Shown: in pieces, positions 20,410 through 31,500 of the stretch
Position numbering within the stretch: the first letter of the stretch is position 1
How the letters are laid out: every line of letters starts with the position of its first letter
Assembly: GCA_949751835.1 (NCBI GenBank)
Contig: CATKHK010000073.1
Coordinates: 62,001 to 126,000, forward strand
Origin: Blepharisma japonicum
Taxonomy: Eukaryota > Ciliophora > Heterotrichea > Heterotrichida > Blepharismidae
DNA length: 64,000 nt
Reading direction: 5' to 3'
Made by a program: the position numbers and the translations under genes
Notes under the pieces: generated by a model
Database searches by the model: none
Told to the model about the DNA's origin: nothing
Seen by the model: only the letters and a program-made list of their open reading frames with translations

Positions 20410-20718
20410 TTATTTGAATTTTCTTGAAATGCTATTGGATTCTTGTTCTAAAGCAGTAAGAAGTTTGTCGGTATTCGCAAGAAGCTTGTTATAAGCGTTT
20501 TCACTTTCACGGATGGTCTCATTGAACCGTTGAAGAGTGGCTTCTTTTTCATCTAACTGAGATTTATATCGTAAAAATTCATTACGTAATCTGGCAAGTT
20601 CGGCTTCCATTTGTGCATTTCTGGCTCTTTCTTCGAGAACAACGCCGTTTAGAGTGTCTCTTTCTCTTCTCATTGAATCAAGCTTGTTTTTTAGACGAGT
20701 GAGCGGGTCGTTATCCAT
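20410..20718 (-). CDS. SSNA1: SSNA1/DIP13-like centriolar coiled-coil protein
   Basis: 102 residues, ATG 20718, almost wholly coiled coil. The second half closely follows SSNA1 (NA14/DIP13): a basic or acidic helix, then RFNETIRESENAYNKLLANTDKLLTALEQES, aligning with the family's F-x-T-I-x-E-x-E-x-A-Y pattern and the L-L-x-x-L end. Length is similar to human SSNA1 (~119 aa). In other organisms it forms fibrils on microtubules and sits at basal bodies and axonemes, which fits a heavily ciliated cell. The assignment rests on pattern, not on a search. Confidence 0.78.
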   Translation of the reverse strand: MDNDPLTRLKNKLDSMRRERDTLNGVVLEERARNAQMEAELARLRNEFLRYKSQLDEKEATLQRFNETIRESENAYNKLLANTDKLLTALEQESNSISRKFK

Positions 20719-20895
20719 CTTGACGAATTAGTTATAGACGATTAGGCTAACTAAACTAAAAAGTTCATAATTCTTAATACTAGAAATAATTAATTATAAA
20801 ACTTTTTAATGCTAAATATTATGGATTTCTTTTTAGAGAAAAATGATTTTCATATAATATTTTCGTTTTGAAAATAGAAAGACTAGACTATCAAA

Positions 20896-22248
20896 ATGGG
20901 GTGTAATTCAAGTCGTGCAGAAAATCCGCAAAAATCAGAAAAACAAATAGAAGATCTGGTATCTCATAACTCTACTTTGGCTAGCAATGCAAAAGTAAGC
21001 TCAGTAAATACACCAAAAGGTTCAAAATCATTCGCAATTCACCAAAATAACCCTAAAGTAGTTCATTCGCCTTCATTCACAGCAATAGCTGAACAAGCGA
21101 ATCGTAAACAGTCTATGAACAGCTCACAATCTGAGAGTGAAACAGACACTCCTGGGAGGTTATCAAAATCAAATAACTTAGAACATTTTCGAAAGAAAAC
21201 CCTAGAAGCTAAAAATTATCTCCAAAGATTTTTAAAAAGATCTTCATATCTTGAAGGAATAATGGAAAAAATTTCAAAATCTCCCAAAGGTGCTTTTAAT
21301 TCTAGCGTTTTTGAAGCTCCTCTAGATGAAAATAGTCCAGAAGAAAAGAAAAATACTAGCAGCAATGAATTGGTTTTGGTTCTAGAAGATCTTGCAGAAA
21401 TTAATTCAGCAGTAAATATATTGAGTAGGAGGTTCATAGCAATAAGCACCGGAATAAATAAGCTGTTGATAAGGGATGATAGTAAACATTATGACAAAGA
21501 AGAGCAAAAGGAAGAAATTATTGAAGGCATAAAAAAATGTGAAAGCGAAATTGATGAAAAAGAAAATGATTTAAATAAGGAAAACACTGAAGTAAATAAT
21601 ATAGAAGAAAAAGAAAACTTAAAAGTCATAAATGAAGAACCTAAGATAGTCAGCAGCATTCTTTCAGACCTCATTACAAGTCCTTCAGATGTTCAAATTG
21701 AGTGTCAAGAAGTAAATCAGCTAAAAGAAGATGTAGTAGAAAAAAACGAATTAAATGAAGAGATCTCTCATGAGCAAAGTAAGCCATCAGAGAATGTATC
21801 AATTGACTCTGCACCAGAGATGATAAATAAATCTAGGGTTATCGCTACCAAGCTTTTCAATGTTACCACAAAACAGCCTGGGAAATCCAAGATTGGTGTA
21901 AGACCAAAGATTGAAGTCGATACCCTTCCCATCCATAAATCTTTGATCCAGCCAATTATAACTCCAAAACAACGAAACTCTGATATCTCTTCGAAATTAC
22001 CTCAATTCTTCACTCCTAATAGTAAATCTCTTGATGAACCCAAAAAGTTCCAAAACTCCAAAGCCTCTCCTCAGATCTCTCAAGTCAAATTACGGTCTAG
22101 TGAAGATTCAATCAATCTCAACGCATTTGGCGGCCTGAAAAAGCAAGTTGAAGCAGAAATTGATCCACAGAAATCTAAGTCTCGGATCCAAAAGATGAGT
22201 TTTGGAAATAGTCACCCAAGATCCCTTTCAACAAGGTCAAATAATTAA
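20896..22248 (+). CDS. Probable N-myristoylated/palmitoylated disordered protein (450 aa)
   Basis: ATG 20896. The N-terminus MGCNSSRA fits an N-myristoylation site with an adjacent cysteine for palmitoylation, so membrane anchoring is likely. Residues ~100-120 and ~155-185 look helical (FLKRSSYLEGIMEKIS, VLEDLAEINSAVNILSRRF). An acidic, Glu/Asn/Lys-rich stretch follows, and the last ~150 residues are basic and Ser-rich. No enzymatic domain. Unknown function; the lipid anchor is an inference from the first residues. Confidence 0.65.
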   Translation: MGCNSSRAENPQKSEKQIEDLVSHNSTLASNAKVSSVNTPKGSKSFAIHQNNPKVVHSPSFTAIAEQANRKQSMNSSQSESETDTPGRLSKSNNLEHFRKKTLEAKNYLQRFLKRSSYLEGIMEKISKSPKGAFNSSVFEAPLDENSPEEKKNTSSNELVLVLEDLAEINSAVNILSRRFIAISTGINKLLIRDDSKHYDKEEQKEEIIEGIKKCESEIDEKENDLNKENTEVNNIEEKENLKVINEEPKIVSSILSDLITSPSDVQIECQEVNQLKEDVVEKNELNEEISHEQSKPSENVSIDSAPEMINKSRVIATKLFNVTTKQPGKSKIGVRPKIEVDTLPIHKSLIQPIITPKQRNSDISSKLPQFFTPNSKSLDEPKKFQNSKASPQISQVKLRSSEDSINLNAFGGLKKQVEAEIDPQKSKSRIQKMSFGNSHPRSLSTRSNN

Positions 22249-22340
22249 CTATGGCATAATATAATAACAAGGCCAATAATTTTAAAAATTATGACTCTTC
22301 TCATAAAAATATATTTTAACGTTATTTTAATTATTTAAAT

Positions 22341-23273
22341 ATGAAACATTTACTACAAATCAAAGAGCAGAACTGGAATACAGGTGGCGAAAAATCACGA
22401 ATTACAGAGCTTGAAGAAGAGCTAAGACAAGTTCATGAAGCTTTAGACCGAGCTCAGCAAGAGAAAGAAGAAGATACAGAAACTGAGCTAAAGGACACAA
22501 AGGCAAAACTCAGAGTAATTACAACGAAATTTGCAAATGTAAGGAAAGAGCGGGACTCATTGAAGAAAGAGAACCGTTCTCTGCAAAATGAAATATTAGA
22601 GCTGCAGTCTAACATGAGACAAATGGTCCCAGGGTATCATAATATTTCTGCTTCATTCCCAATGCTAAATGAGATTGCTGATATATGCTCACAGTTTTAT
22701 AAATGTGATTGCCAAGATATGTTTTTCGAAGTTCTTGGGCCTGAGTTGTCGATGGAAGGTGTTGTATATTTTTTTAGAACAGCTTTTTCGAGAATAAATG
22801 ATTTGGTTAAAGCATATTTCGCACCAGCTGAGGACTCGCTGAGGCGTGTAATTGGAATTGAGACACTTGAAGGACCAATTATGAATGTATTGAGGAAAAG
22901 CTACCAAGTTACTTGGAAACAAATTTATCAGCAGTGCATGCCAGCGGTTTCTATACAAAAAATCGTTGAGGATATTCAAAGAGTTCTTAGACTTGGTGAT
23001 AATTCTAAGACGGCTAATACACAGATTTCTGGGTTTATACAAAAGCTAAGTGAAATGCTATTTACATTTTATATAAATGATCCTCCAGTCAAGTGTGGGT
23101 GGGAACAAGTTGGCCAAGAGGTAGAATTCAGCTCTTTGCTTCATGATGCAATAGATGGATTTATAAGGCCTGGAGACAAGTGTATCGTAGTCATTCCTCC
23201 TGTTTTTAAAGCGACTGGAGAGATACTTGTAAGATCTGGTGTTCTTCATGTAGATTATGAGATGAACGTTTAA
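22341..23273 (+). CDS. Coiled-coil protein with C-terminal globular domain (310 aa)
   Basis: ATG 22341 to TAA. Residues ~15-92 form a strong coiled coil (ELEEELRQVHEALDRAQQEKEE). Residues ~95-305 look like a folded helical domain with a beta-rich end (CIVVIPPVFKATGEILVRSG). No family recognised. The start is preceded by an AT-rich 90-bp gap after the myristoylated-protein gene on the same strand. Confidence 0.65.
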   Translation: MKHLLQIKEQNWNTGGEKSRITELEEELRQVHEALDRAQQEKEEDTETELKDTKAKLRVITTKFANVRKERDSLKKENRSLQNEILELQSNMRQMVPGYHNISASFPMLNEIADICSQFYKCDCQDMFFEVLGPELSMEGVVYFFRTAFSRINDLVKAYFAPAEDSLRRVIGIETLEGPIMNVLRKSYQVTWKQIYQQCMPAVSIQKIVEDIQRVLRLGDNSKTANTQISGFIQKLSEMLFTFYINDPPVKCGWEQVGQEVEFSSLLHDAIDGFIRPGDKCIVVIPPVFKATGEILVRSGVLHVDYEMNV

Positions 23274-23934
23274 TTTATATATAAATCTTAGTTTTTATTA
23301 AATTGAATTTGGGACTTAAATGGAAAATAGAGTATAAATTTGATGCTAATTTTTTGAGATTTGCGTATTTAGAGCATACTCAAAGAATATTGAGCAGGTT
23401 AAGCAAGCTCAAGTTGGTTAGAATTGAATGATCTAAAATAACACTTATTTTAGGTATTAAATATAGGCAGAAATACTCATCATAAATCAATTAAGACTTA
23501 AATTGGTAATAATGCCTACTTGTGCACTTCAAATCACATTTTAATTAATATATTATTTACTATCCTTGCATTTAAAGCTAAAAAAAATTTAGCTAATTTC
23601 ATTGCATTAAAGCTGACTAAAATTTTCTCCAGCTTGAAAAATTGTGGAATGATAAAAGCAGATTTCCTCGAATTTTACTCTCTATTAAAGAAAATCTTAG
23701 TAACTTTACTTAAGCCAATTTAAATTTTAGATGAAGAATAAGGCAATTTCACGTTTTTTAATTCTTTTAGTATCGAAAATTAATCAAAAATAGTTAAAAA
23801 CGGCCAAGCTAGCTTTTAATGATACAAGCTAAGAGATTGATTTTTAAACTCAATTATTTTTAATCTTAAAAATTTGTCTAATTAATCTTTTTTAAATTCA
23901 AAGAAATAATAATATACATAATCTTAAGAGAACT
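23274..23934. other. AT-rich intergenic region
   Basis: About 660 bases between two plus-strand genes. It should contain the promoter of the Tul1-like gene. A short TTG-initiated frame at 23520-23723 has no protein-like features. No RNA gene was recognised. Confidence 0.5.
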
Positions 23935-25410
23935 ATGGTCGACACTTTAAGACAAAGACTTTTATCACTCGCTACAATGATTTTAGTTCTATATGTCATA
24001 TTTTCAACAATTACTTCTCCTCCTCCAAGATCCAAGCCGCAGCAATCAGAGAATCAAGTTACCTCTAATAATTATAGTAGAATATTTATGGACTTTTTTA
24101 TCGGCTATCAAAATTATATCGGGACATGATCCTCTATGAGTACCAGGTGATTAGCCCAACATTCAGGTAAAGCTTATTTCGCTGTAAAATACACAAAACC
24201 ATTCCTCTTCAGATTTTTGATTTTTGACGGAGTTTACGAAACTGATGCATCATATGCTTTATTTACAGATATAGGAATAGATGATTCTACTATGCTTGCA
24301 AGCTGAGAAGGAGAGCTTAAATTTGTAGAGAGACATGATAGAGACCCAAAAGATTGCGTTTCAGTATTAAATTTAGATTATAATCGAGAAAATAAGAAGA
24401 TAGAAGGGAAGATAAGCTCACGCAATTGCTATTTCGAAATAAATTTCTCACTAGATGAGTACACCTATGAGATGGAGAGAAATCCTAAGATTTATTACTG
24501 TATTTTCTCATCGCTACTATCAATTATATTGATTTTAGCTTTTGTAAGGCACATTTATATCTGCAATCATAATATGCAGATAGCTCAGAGGACATCAATG
24601 CTGACTATTGGGATGAATGGAGCCATTGACTGTTTTTTATCTCTATGAAATCTTGACGCTGGCTTTAAAACATGACCTGGCTTCGACTATATGCTTTTTG
24701 CAGCATTTTGAACTGCTGGGCTTTTTGTTTTTGTAGACATGAAACTAGCAGTTATGGTATGAAAAGCCCAACACCCAGAAATTTTTGATTTTGGAATATC
24801 TATTGCAAGACGATTTTCAACAAACTTCCAAAAGCGATATTTTTTACTGGTTTTATTTGCAAATATTGTGCTGATTTCTTCTCATAGCTTGTATTATATA
24901 ACGATCCCTATTATGCATTTTATATTTCTTCCTCAAATCATTAAAAATGCATTTAATGGATACAAAGAGACAATAAGCCCTTTGATATGCACAGTCGTTT
25001 TGTTGGCTAGACTGGCATTTGTTATATATTTGTTTTTGTGTCCTAAAAATTTTGCATCGTATGCTCCTGATTCTGTGGTAGCGATATTGACAATTACTGT
25101 ATGTTTGTCACAAATTGTTGTTATATGGCTACAGAAGAGTATGCCAAGCTTTATTTTGCCAGAAAGATTTCGGCCACAAATTTATAATTATTTTGAAGAT
25201 GTAAAGCCTGGATTGGCTGAGGAATTAGATTGTACAATATGCATGAGCACAATTTCTACTGATTCTGATGACAATGGTGCAGCAGAGCACACAAGACATA
25301 TGCGAGCTCCTTGTGGGCATCGTTTTCATGAAGAATGCTTGATCAGATGGATGAGTGTGAAAATGGAATGCCCTACATGTAGGTCAACGCTTCCTGAAAT
25401 AAATACTTAA
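23935..25410 (+). CDS. TUL1: Tul1-like transmembrane RING-H2 E3 ubiquitin ligase
   Basis: 491 codons from ATG 23935 to TAA, continuous only if seven TGA codons (e.g. 24127-24129 and those near 24148, 24304, 24647, 24672, 24708, 24760) are Trp. A signal-anchor helix sits at ~10-27, then a lumenal domain (~60-185), then about seven membrane helices from ~187 (YYCIFSSLLSIILILAFV) to ~405. The C-terminal RING-H2 spans ~430-482: CTICMS, CGHRFHEECLIRWM, CPTC. This is the layout of yeast Tul1 and plant or animal relatives of the Golgi/endosomal Dsc complex, which ubiquitinate membrane proteins. Trp is written TGA far more often than TGG here. Confidence 0.83.
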
Positions 25411-25596
25411 TGATCTTGCCTGAATTAATAATTTTTCTTTTTATTATATTTTAAGAAATCTATTGATTGATATTTATCAACATCTTAATTTATTAGACCT
25501 AGCCTAATGCAGCTCTTATGAGCTTTTTCTAAATGATTAATATTTATCAATATTAAGACCAAATAAAATATTAATAATTTTTTTATGTCTAATAAG

Positions 25597-28500
25597 TTAA
25601 TCATCAAGTTGGCAAAGTAGAGCAACTCCTCTTCGAATCCAATGCACAGGCTCCAAAGTAGTTGGAAGCTCCAAAAACAGCACAAAGTTTGTAGAGTGTC
25701 CAGTTGTGCTTAATTCTCCTGCTCTTAGCGATGTCTTGTATAATGGCGATGGATAAACTAGTGTTTTAACTTCTACATCTAAAGTAATCGGCTCCAGCCA
25801 TATCACTGGCATTTCTGTGAATAAAGCTCCCGGGTCACTTTCATCAAGTCTTTCTCTTCTCCAGTCCCACTTCGCTCCTTGTAAGAAAAGTCCATGTATA
25901 TTAACCCCATTTTCTGGCATCGATTTTATTTCATGGTGAGTTTTCCCTAAAATTTCTGTTTTGAACCTTAAAGTATCAATTGGAGTCTGTGTCTTTCTTG
26001 CATACATCTGTAGAGCTGATGTCATAAAGCCTTGAGGGAAAAAGAAAGCTGAAAGCCAATAAGATGGTCTTGGGCCATTAGTAAGCCAATCATGAATAAA
26101 TTCTACACGCTGGATTAGATCTCTGACCCATGACCCAAGAGGTTTAAGAGATGGATAAGCTTGGTCAGTCCACAAGTCAGGGACCCTTTGGTTTAAAAAG
26201 CTGTTATACATCCTTTCTAGGTCTTGACCCATGACTACATCACCTCTGATAGCTTTTTGCAACTGTACAAGACTATGCCTCATAACTCTCAATAGTTTAT
26301 TGAATCGATAAATTTCTTGTCCTACAAATACACCTAATGAGTTTATAGCTCCTTGGTCATTTTTTGCAAAAGTGTCTGGGTGTTGATCCTTTTCTGAGTC
26401 CATTGGCATAGGGCATTTTTCTTCAATTTCAGCAGCAATTTCATTAACAATGTCATCAGAGCTTTTTCCAGAGCCTCCACTTGAAAGTTTAGGATGGATA
26501 AGTGTTATGGTATCTCTGAATTCCTTAACAGTTTTTCTGTTAAATGTGATATTTGCATTAGAATGTAAGCCAAATATCTCAGGATCTTCTTCTAGAGGGA
26601 GTCCTCTTATGTAGTCTTTAAATTCATTTAATGAGTCAGCAGCTGGCAGCCTAAAGGTACCAGACGATGAAAAAGTATAAGCTGGGTTCATTACTTCAGG
26701 AGTGAAATAAACATCCAGCAATGCTTTAATTAGCCTCACATCTTTGTCGTCGGTAACTCTTCCACCATAATTTACCTCAGCGACTAGCACTTTTAAGGTT
26801 CCATATGGTACAAGTGCTTGCTCATTAAGGTACATAAACAGCTGGGCATTGCTTGTCACAAAGTCTGATGTCATCCATTCGTATGGAATATTCCAGCCTA
26901 TAGCTCCGAATTTTCTCCTTTCCAAAATAACTGCATGGAAAAATGCTAACGCAAAGAGCAGCCTCTTGTATTCATAAGATTTTGAACAGCCTTCAAAGTT
27001 TTCAACCTTTACATCTTGATAAGTCCTGCCGAGATTGGCACGAAGTCCTTTTGGTGGCTCATTAGTTAATTTAATACCACTTTGTAGCACAGGTACAGGG
27101 AATTTGGTGCTAGGCATAGAAGTCAGCCAAAGTCTATACTCAGGGTGTAAGTCGCCTTCTACTTGCTGCTCTTGGATTCTTTCAAGCTCAGGCATCCAAG
27201 ATGCGGCCAAGTGACAATTTTGCAAGCAGACCCAGTCTCCATTTCTTCTTCCATTATCTATAAGTTTTTCAGCTGATTTTCCTTGTCCTTGTCCTAAAGA
27301 AAGCATTCTAAACCTCCCATCCATTTCATTATCAGCCGCCAATTTCAACAAATCGCTTATAGGATCAGCTCCAGGGCTTAAAATAAATATAATAGGTGTT
27401 GAACAATTAGAGTCCTCAAAAGCTCCTTTAAGGTCAAAAGGTGGTGACTCAATGAAAAATTGGCCTAGTTCTTGTGATACATAAACCTTGATTCCTTGAA
27501 CAAGCTTTTCATCTTTAATAAGGCTGCCAATTAATAATTTTTGGAATAGCGACAGAGAAGCTTCATAGGGTGATGGCAATTTTTCTTTAAATGGATTATC
27601 ACTTACAAATAGTGGCTTCCATTTCTCAGGAGAGGTCTCAAAAGACTTAATGATCCCAATGTAATTTTCATGAACATTTTCAAGCCCTTTGATAGCTGCC
27701 CATGTATTTTTATCAATATTTAGATCACCTGCTACTAATGGTTCTCCTTCAGTATCTTCAATTCCTCGCAAGAAATAAGCAAACTCTTCCTGCCTCACTT
27801 TTCCAGCCTTCAATGAAATCCTGACAGTGTTCAAGAAAGAATAAAGTAGTTTTTCCTTCTCAAAAAGTCCTCTACATATATTCAAATAGAAAGCTCTTGT
27901 GATATCATCTACAAGGATATTGAGTCTTACACTAATAATATCACTCTTTTGGGATTTCACAAGCCTCATATTAAACAATTTGCTAAAGAAGTCTAAAGAA
28001 TACTGATACATAGGGTCGACGAGCCCCATGTCTGCTATCACAAAGTAAAGAATTGACCCACGCTCAGCTACAACTCTATATTCTTCTCTTGCAGCGTCAA
28101 TGCTTTTGGCAGTTTGTTCAGACTCAGCCATTCTGACATGAATAACTTCACTAGTCTTTTTACTTGCTGCAAGAGTTTCTATAAGAACTTCGTCATCCAA
28201 AATATCACCACTTGCTTTGGAAATCATAGTCAATATTTTGTCTTCTAGCTCCTGAAGCATATCTTTATCACTAGAAATTTGGACAATAAGCTTGTTTTTA
28301 AGCTCTTCTAGGTCTGGTTTTTCTGCCTTGACCACATCAACTAATAGCTGGTCTTCTAGTCCTTGTAGGGTGACAGTAAAGTTAATAACTGTCACTTTTA
28401 TACAAATTTCTGGCAGATAATGAGGGTTTGACAGCTTAGAAGTCATATAAAATCTGAAATCAGGAGAATAAGGGACATCTTGGTCTCCAAGCCTTAAAAC

Positions 28501-31500
28501 CATCTGGCCTCCTTTTTTGACTACTTGTTTTTGTAGAACAGGATCAATACTTGGGTCAAGCTTTTCTTCGACACTTTCAAGGAGGATAGGATTACCAAAC
28601 CTGATACCATTCTCCAAGGTTTTCAAGAAGTTTGACTCTGAAAATTTTATGACTTTTAAGGTTTCTCTGTCCATTGTTTTTATCCAATGGTTTGCTTGGC
28701 CTTGAGGATCTATAATAAGTGGCCATCTTCTGCTCCTAGTAACAATAATTGCATTGTCCAAAGAAAGCTTATCAGCTGGAAGACCTGCTAAGGTCCATTC
28801 CCTTACTTCTACAGGATCAGCTAGGACTCTATCAAGAGAAAAGTTAGAAGCAACAGGGACTCTTTGGGTCTGAGAAGTCCTGATCCACTTTTCAAGCAAT
28901 CTTTGTCTATAGCTTAATGTAAATGGTCCTAAATACGCTACAAAACCAGCAGACAGCATAATATTTCCTATCAGATTTTTCAAATCTGCTTCAAGCAGCT
29001 TTGCAGACTCACTCCACCTTTGACTTTCACTGCTAAGCCCTGATACTAGTTTTTCAGCCCTAATAAGTCTAGCTTCAGTAAGCTCGCTTTTCATCCTCAA
29101 TTCTTCTCCTTTCTTAATACTATTCGCAAAGTTATTTTCTAGATCTTGGACTTCTTTTTGTACTGTCCTTAAAGCAGACTGCTTTTGGAAAAGTTCATCC
29201 TGGGCTTTCTTTAAGTTCGACTCAGCCTGCTGAAGTCTTTGTCTCTTTGGCTCTACATTTTTAGCGATTTTTGCATATTTGTCTAGCGCACATACCCATT
29301 CACATAAAGAAGCAGCAGCGATTGATTTGGACTCCACAAATTGTCGGTTGAACTCTGGGTCTTCTATATATATAGACAGTTTTCTAAGAGTTTGGCCAGA
29401 AATATTGTCTTTTGGGAAGTTGACGCAGTTATTTAAAAAGTTGATATCATTGAGCAGCTTTTTTGCAGAATCCCAGCTTTGTTTTTCTCCAAATAGTAAA
29501 CATACAGCGTTCATGACTTTTTCAATAGCTGGATGGGGCTTGATGTAGCTTTTTACTTCGACAATATCTTTTTTCTCCAGTTTTTCCAATGCAGAGTTGG
29601 CAGCTCTTAGTATCGGTAAGGCTTCATCAAGGTCTTTTTGACACTCATCTTTAATTTCTGAGACTTCTTTCATAGTATTTGCACATTCAGCTTCATCTTT
29701 TGAACAGGATTCTTCTTTTATTTTGGCATCAGCTTGTTTTACTTGTAACTCGACTTGTAGTTTTTCGTTTTCTACTGATCTTTCTTTTAAGACTTCTTTT
29801 AATTCTCCTTGTTGGACCTGCAGCTCAGCCACCATTTGGTTGGTTTCTTTAAGTCTTTTAAGGCCAGTCACATATTTATTAATTTTTTCTGGGACTTTTT
29901 TCTGTTGAAGAGTAAGCATGTCTAGATACAATTTGATGAGCTCTAAATAAGAGGTAGGAGTTGTGTAGTTTTTCCTTCGTAATTCCATTTCAAAGTTGCG
30001 TGACTCACGAGTGACTGTTTGGTGGATATCTACACAGATCTTGCAGAGCTGATCTTTAAGGTCTTTGATGCCTAAGTGTTCGTTTTCTTTGAAAAATCTT
30101 TCTGCAACTGAAGTCAAGGCGTCAACTGGCCATGGATCATACCAATCAATGGTGCAGCAGTTTATAATTGATGGGAACTGCCTGCATCGTACCCTGAACT
30201 GCTCTCCAACGGGGCTGAAGGCTAAAATAATATGCAAATTTCTTCTACAAAGCTGCACATAATGCTGCATAATAATATCTGGCATATCAGCAAGGCCATC
30301 TTCTTTAGCTTTTGGTCTTACCAAATCCATTATTTCTTGAATTTCTCCAGGGTCATAAAGATTAGGGACTTCTCCTGTGTTTAGGATATTATTGATATCT
30401 TCTAAAAAGGACTCTTTCACAATTTGTGTATCACTAAAAATGAAGGCTATTTCGTCACCTTCTGCACCTGCTGTTTTCAAAAGGACTTTTAAGTCATCAT
30501 GGAACTGGGCTGTTCCATAAATACGTGTAATTTCAATTGAAAATGGCTTCATACCTAGCATAGAAGAAGCTAGCCTTGCAAGAGACTGTCTACCACTTCC
30601 ACCGACACCAACAAGCAGAGCATTACCTCTTTGCTGTTTCAAAATTCTGCTGATTCTTGTCAAATGGTTGATTGCGTCTTTAAAGAAAACTAAATTCATC
30701 CTATTAGAAAACTCAGCATTGTACCTTTCTAAATCAAAGTCCAGCTTCTGCAGCAGCTGCTCATTGTTCTCTATTTGTTTGTATTCTTTAGAAGGACCAC
30801 TCATTATGCAGCCAAAAATGATATCTGCCCACTCTTTCCTTGGAATTTCGGTGTTTAAGTGGATTTTCATTTTACGCTCAAGCTCGTCATTAAATCAGTT
30901 TCTGTCCTTTTCGTCTACCAGCCTGTCTCGGAAAACTCTACAACTCTCATGAAGCCAAAGCAATACTAAAGTATTGAGGTCTCGTAAATTTGGATAGGGA
31001 ATCATAAGGATACCTTGGATAACCTTGCTGAGATCTCTTAAGTTAAATGTATAATGGCTCTTGCTTGGAGTAGGTAGCAAATCATTGCAGATTTTAAGGT
31101 AATTTTCAACACTGGCCTTTACGATTGGGTCTGCATAGTCTGATAAATTTTCATCAGGGTTTTCGTCTAAAAATCCACGAAGAATTGAAGCAAAAATGGT
31201 TTCCATTGACTGCTGAGACAGCTGGGTCTGCCAAACCATGTTAAAGTGTCTGAAAAATCGAGGAGTTACAGCGTTTCTGCCACCTCCAGGAGGTGCACAG
31301 CTCGCTACAAAGATGACGTCTTCGACGTTCTTGAAGAAGAATTTTTTAAGGTCATAATACCCTCCTTCTATTATTTGTCTTAAAAGCTCAACTGGAGGCT
31401 GAGACCCATATCTGTCAAGTGCTGGCATATTGACGTCATCCACAAACATGATCATTTTTTTGCCAATTGGTGGCCTTCTGAGCTTTTTCTTTGGTTTTGT

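Noticed and set aside
23520-23723. Short TTG-initiated plus-strand frame
   Set aside because: No ATG start, Lys/Leu/Ile low-information composition, and no similarity seen.
30871-30897. Dynein gene split into two genes
   Set aside because: The break is a single TGA in the conserved RN-W-F position; the frame is the same on both sides.
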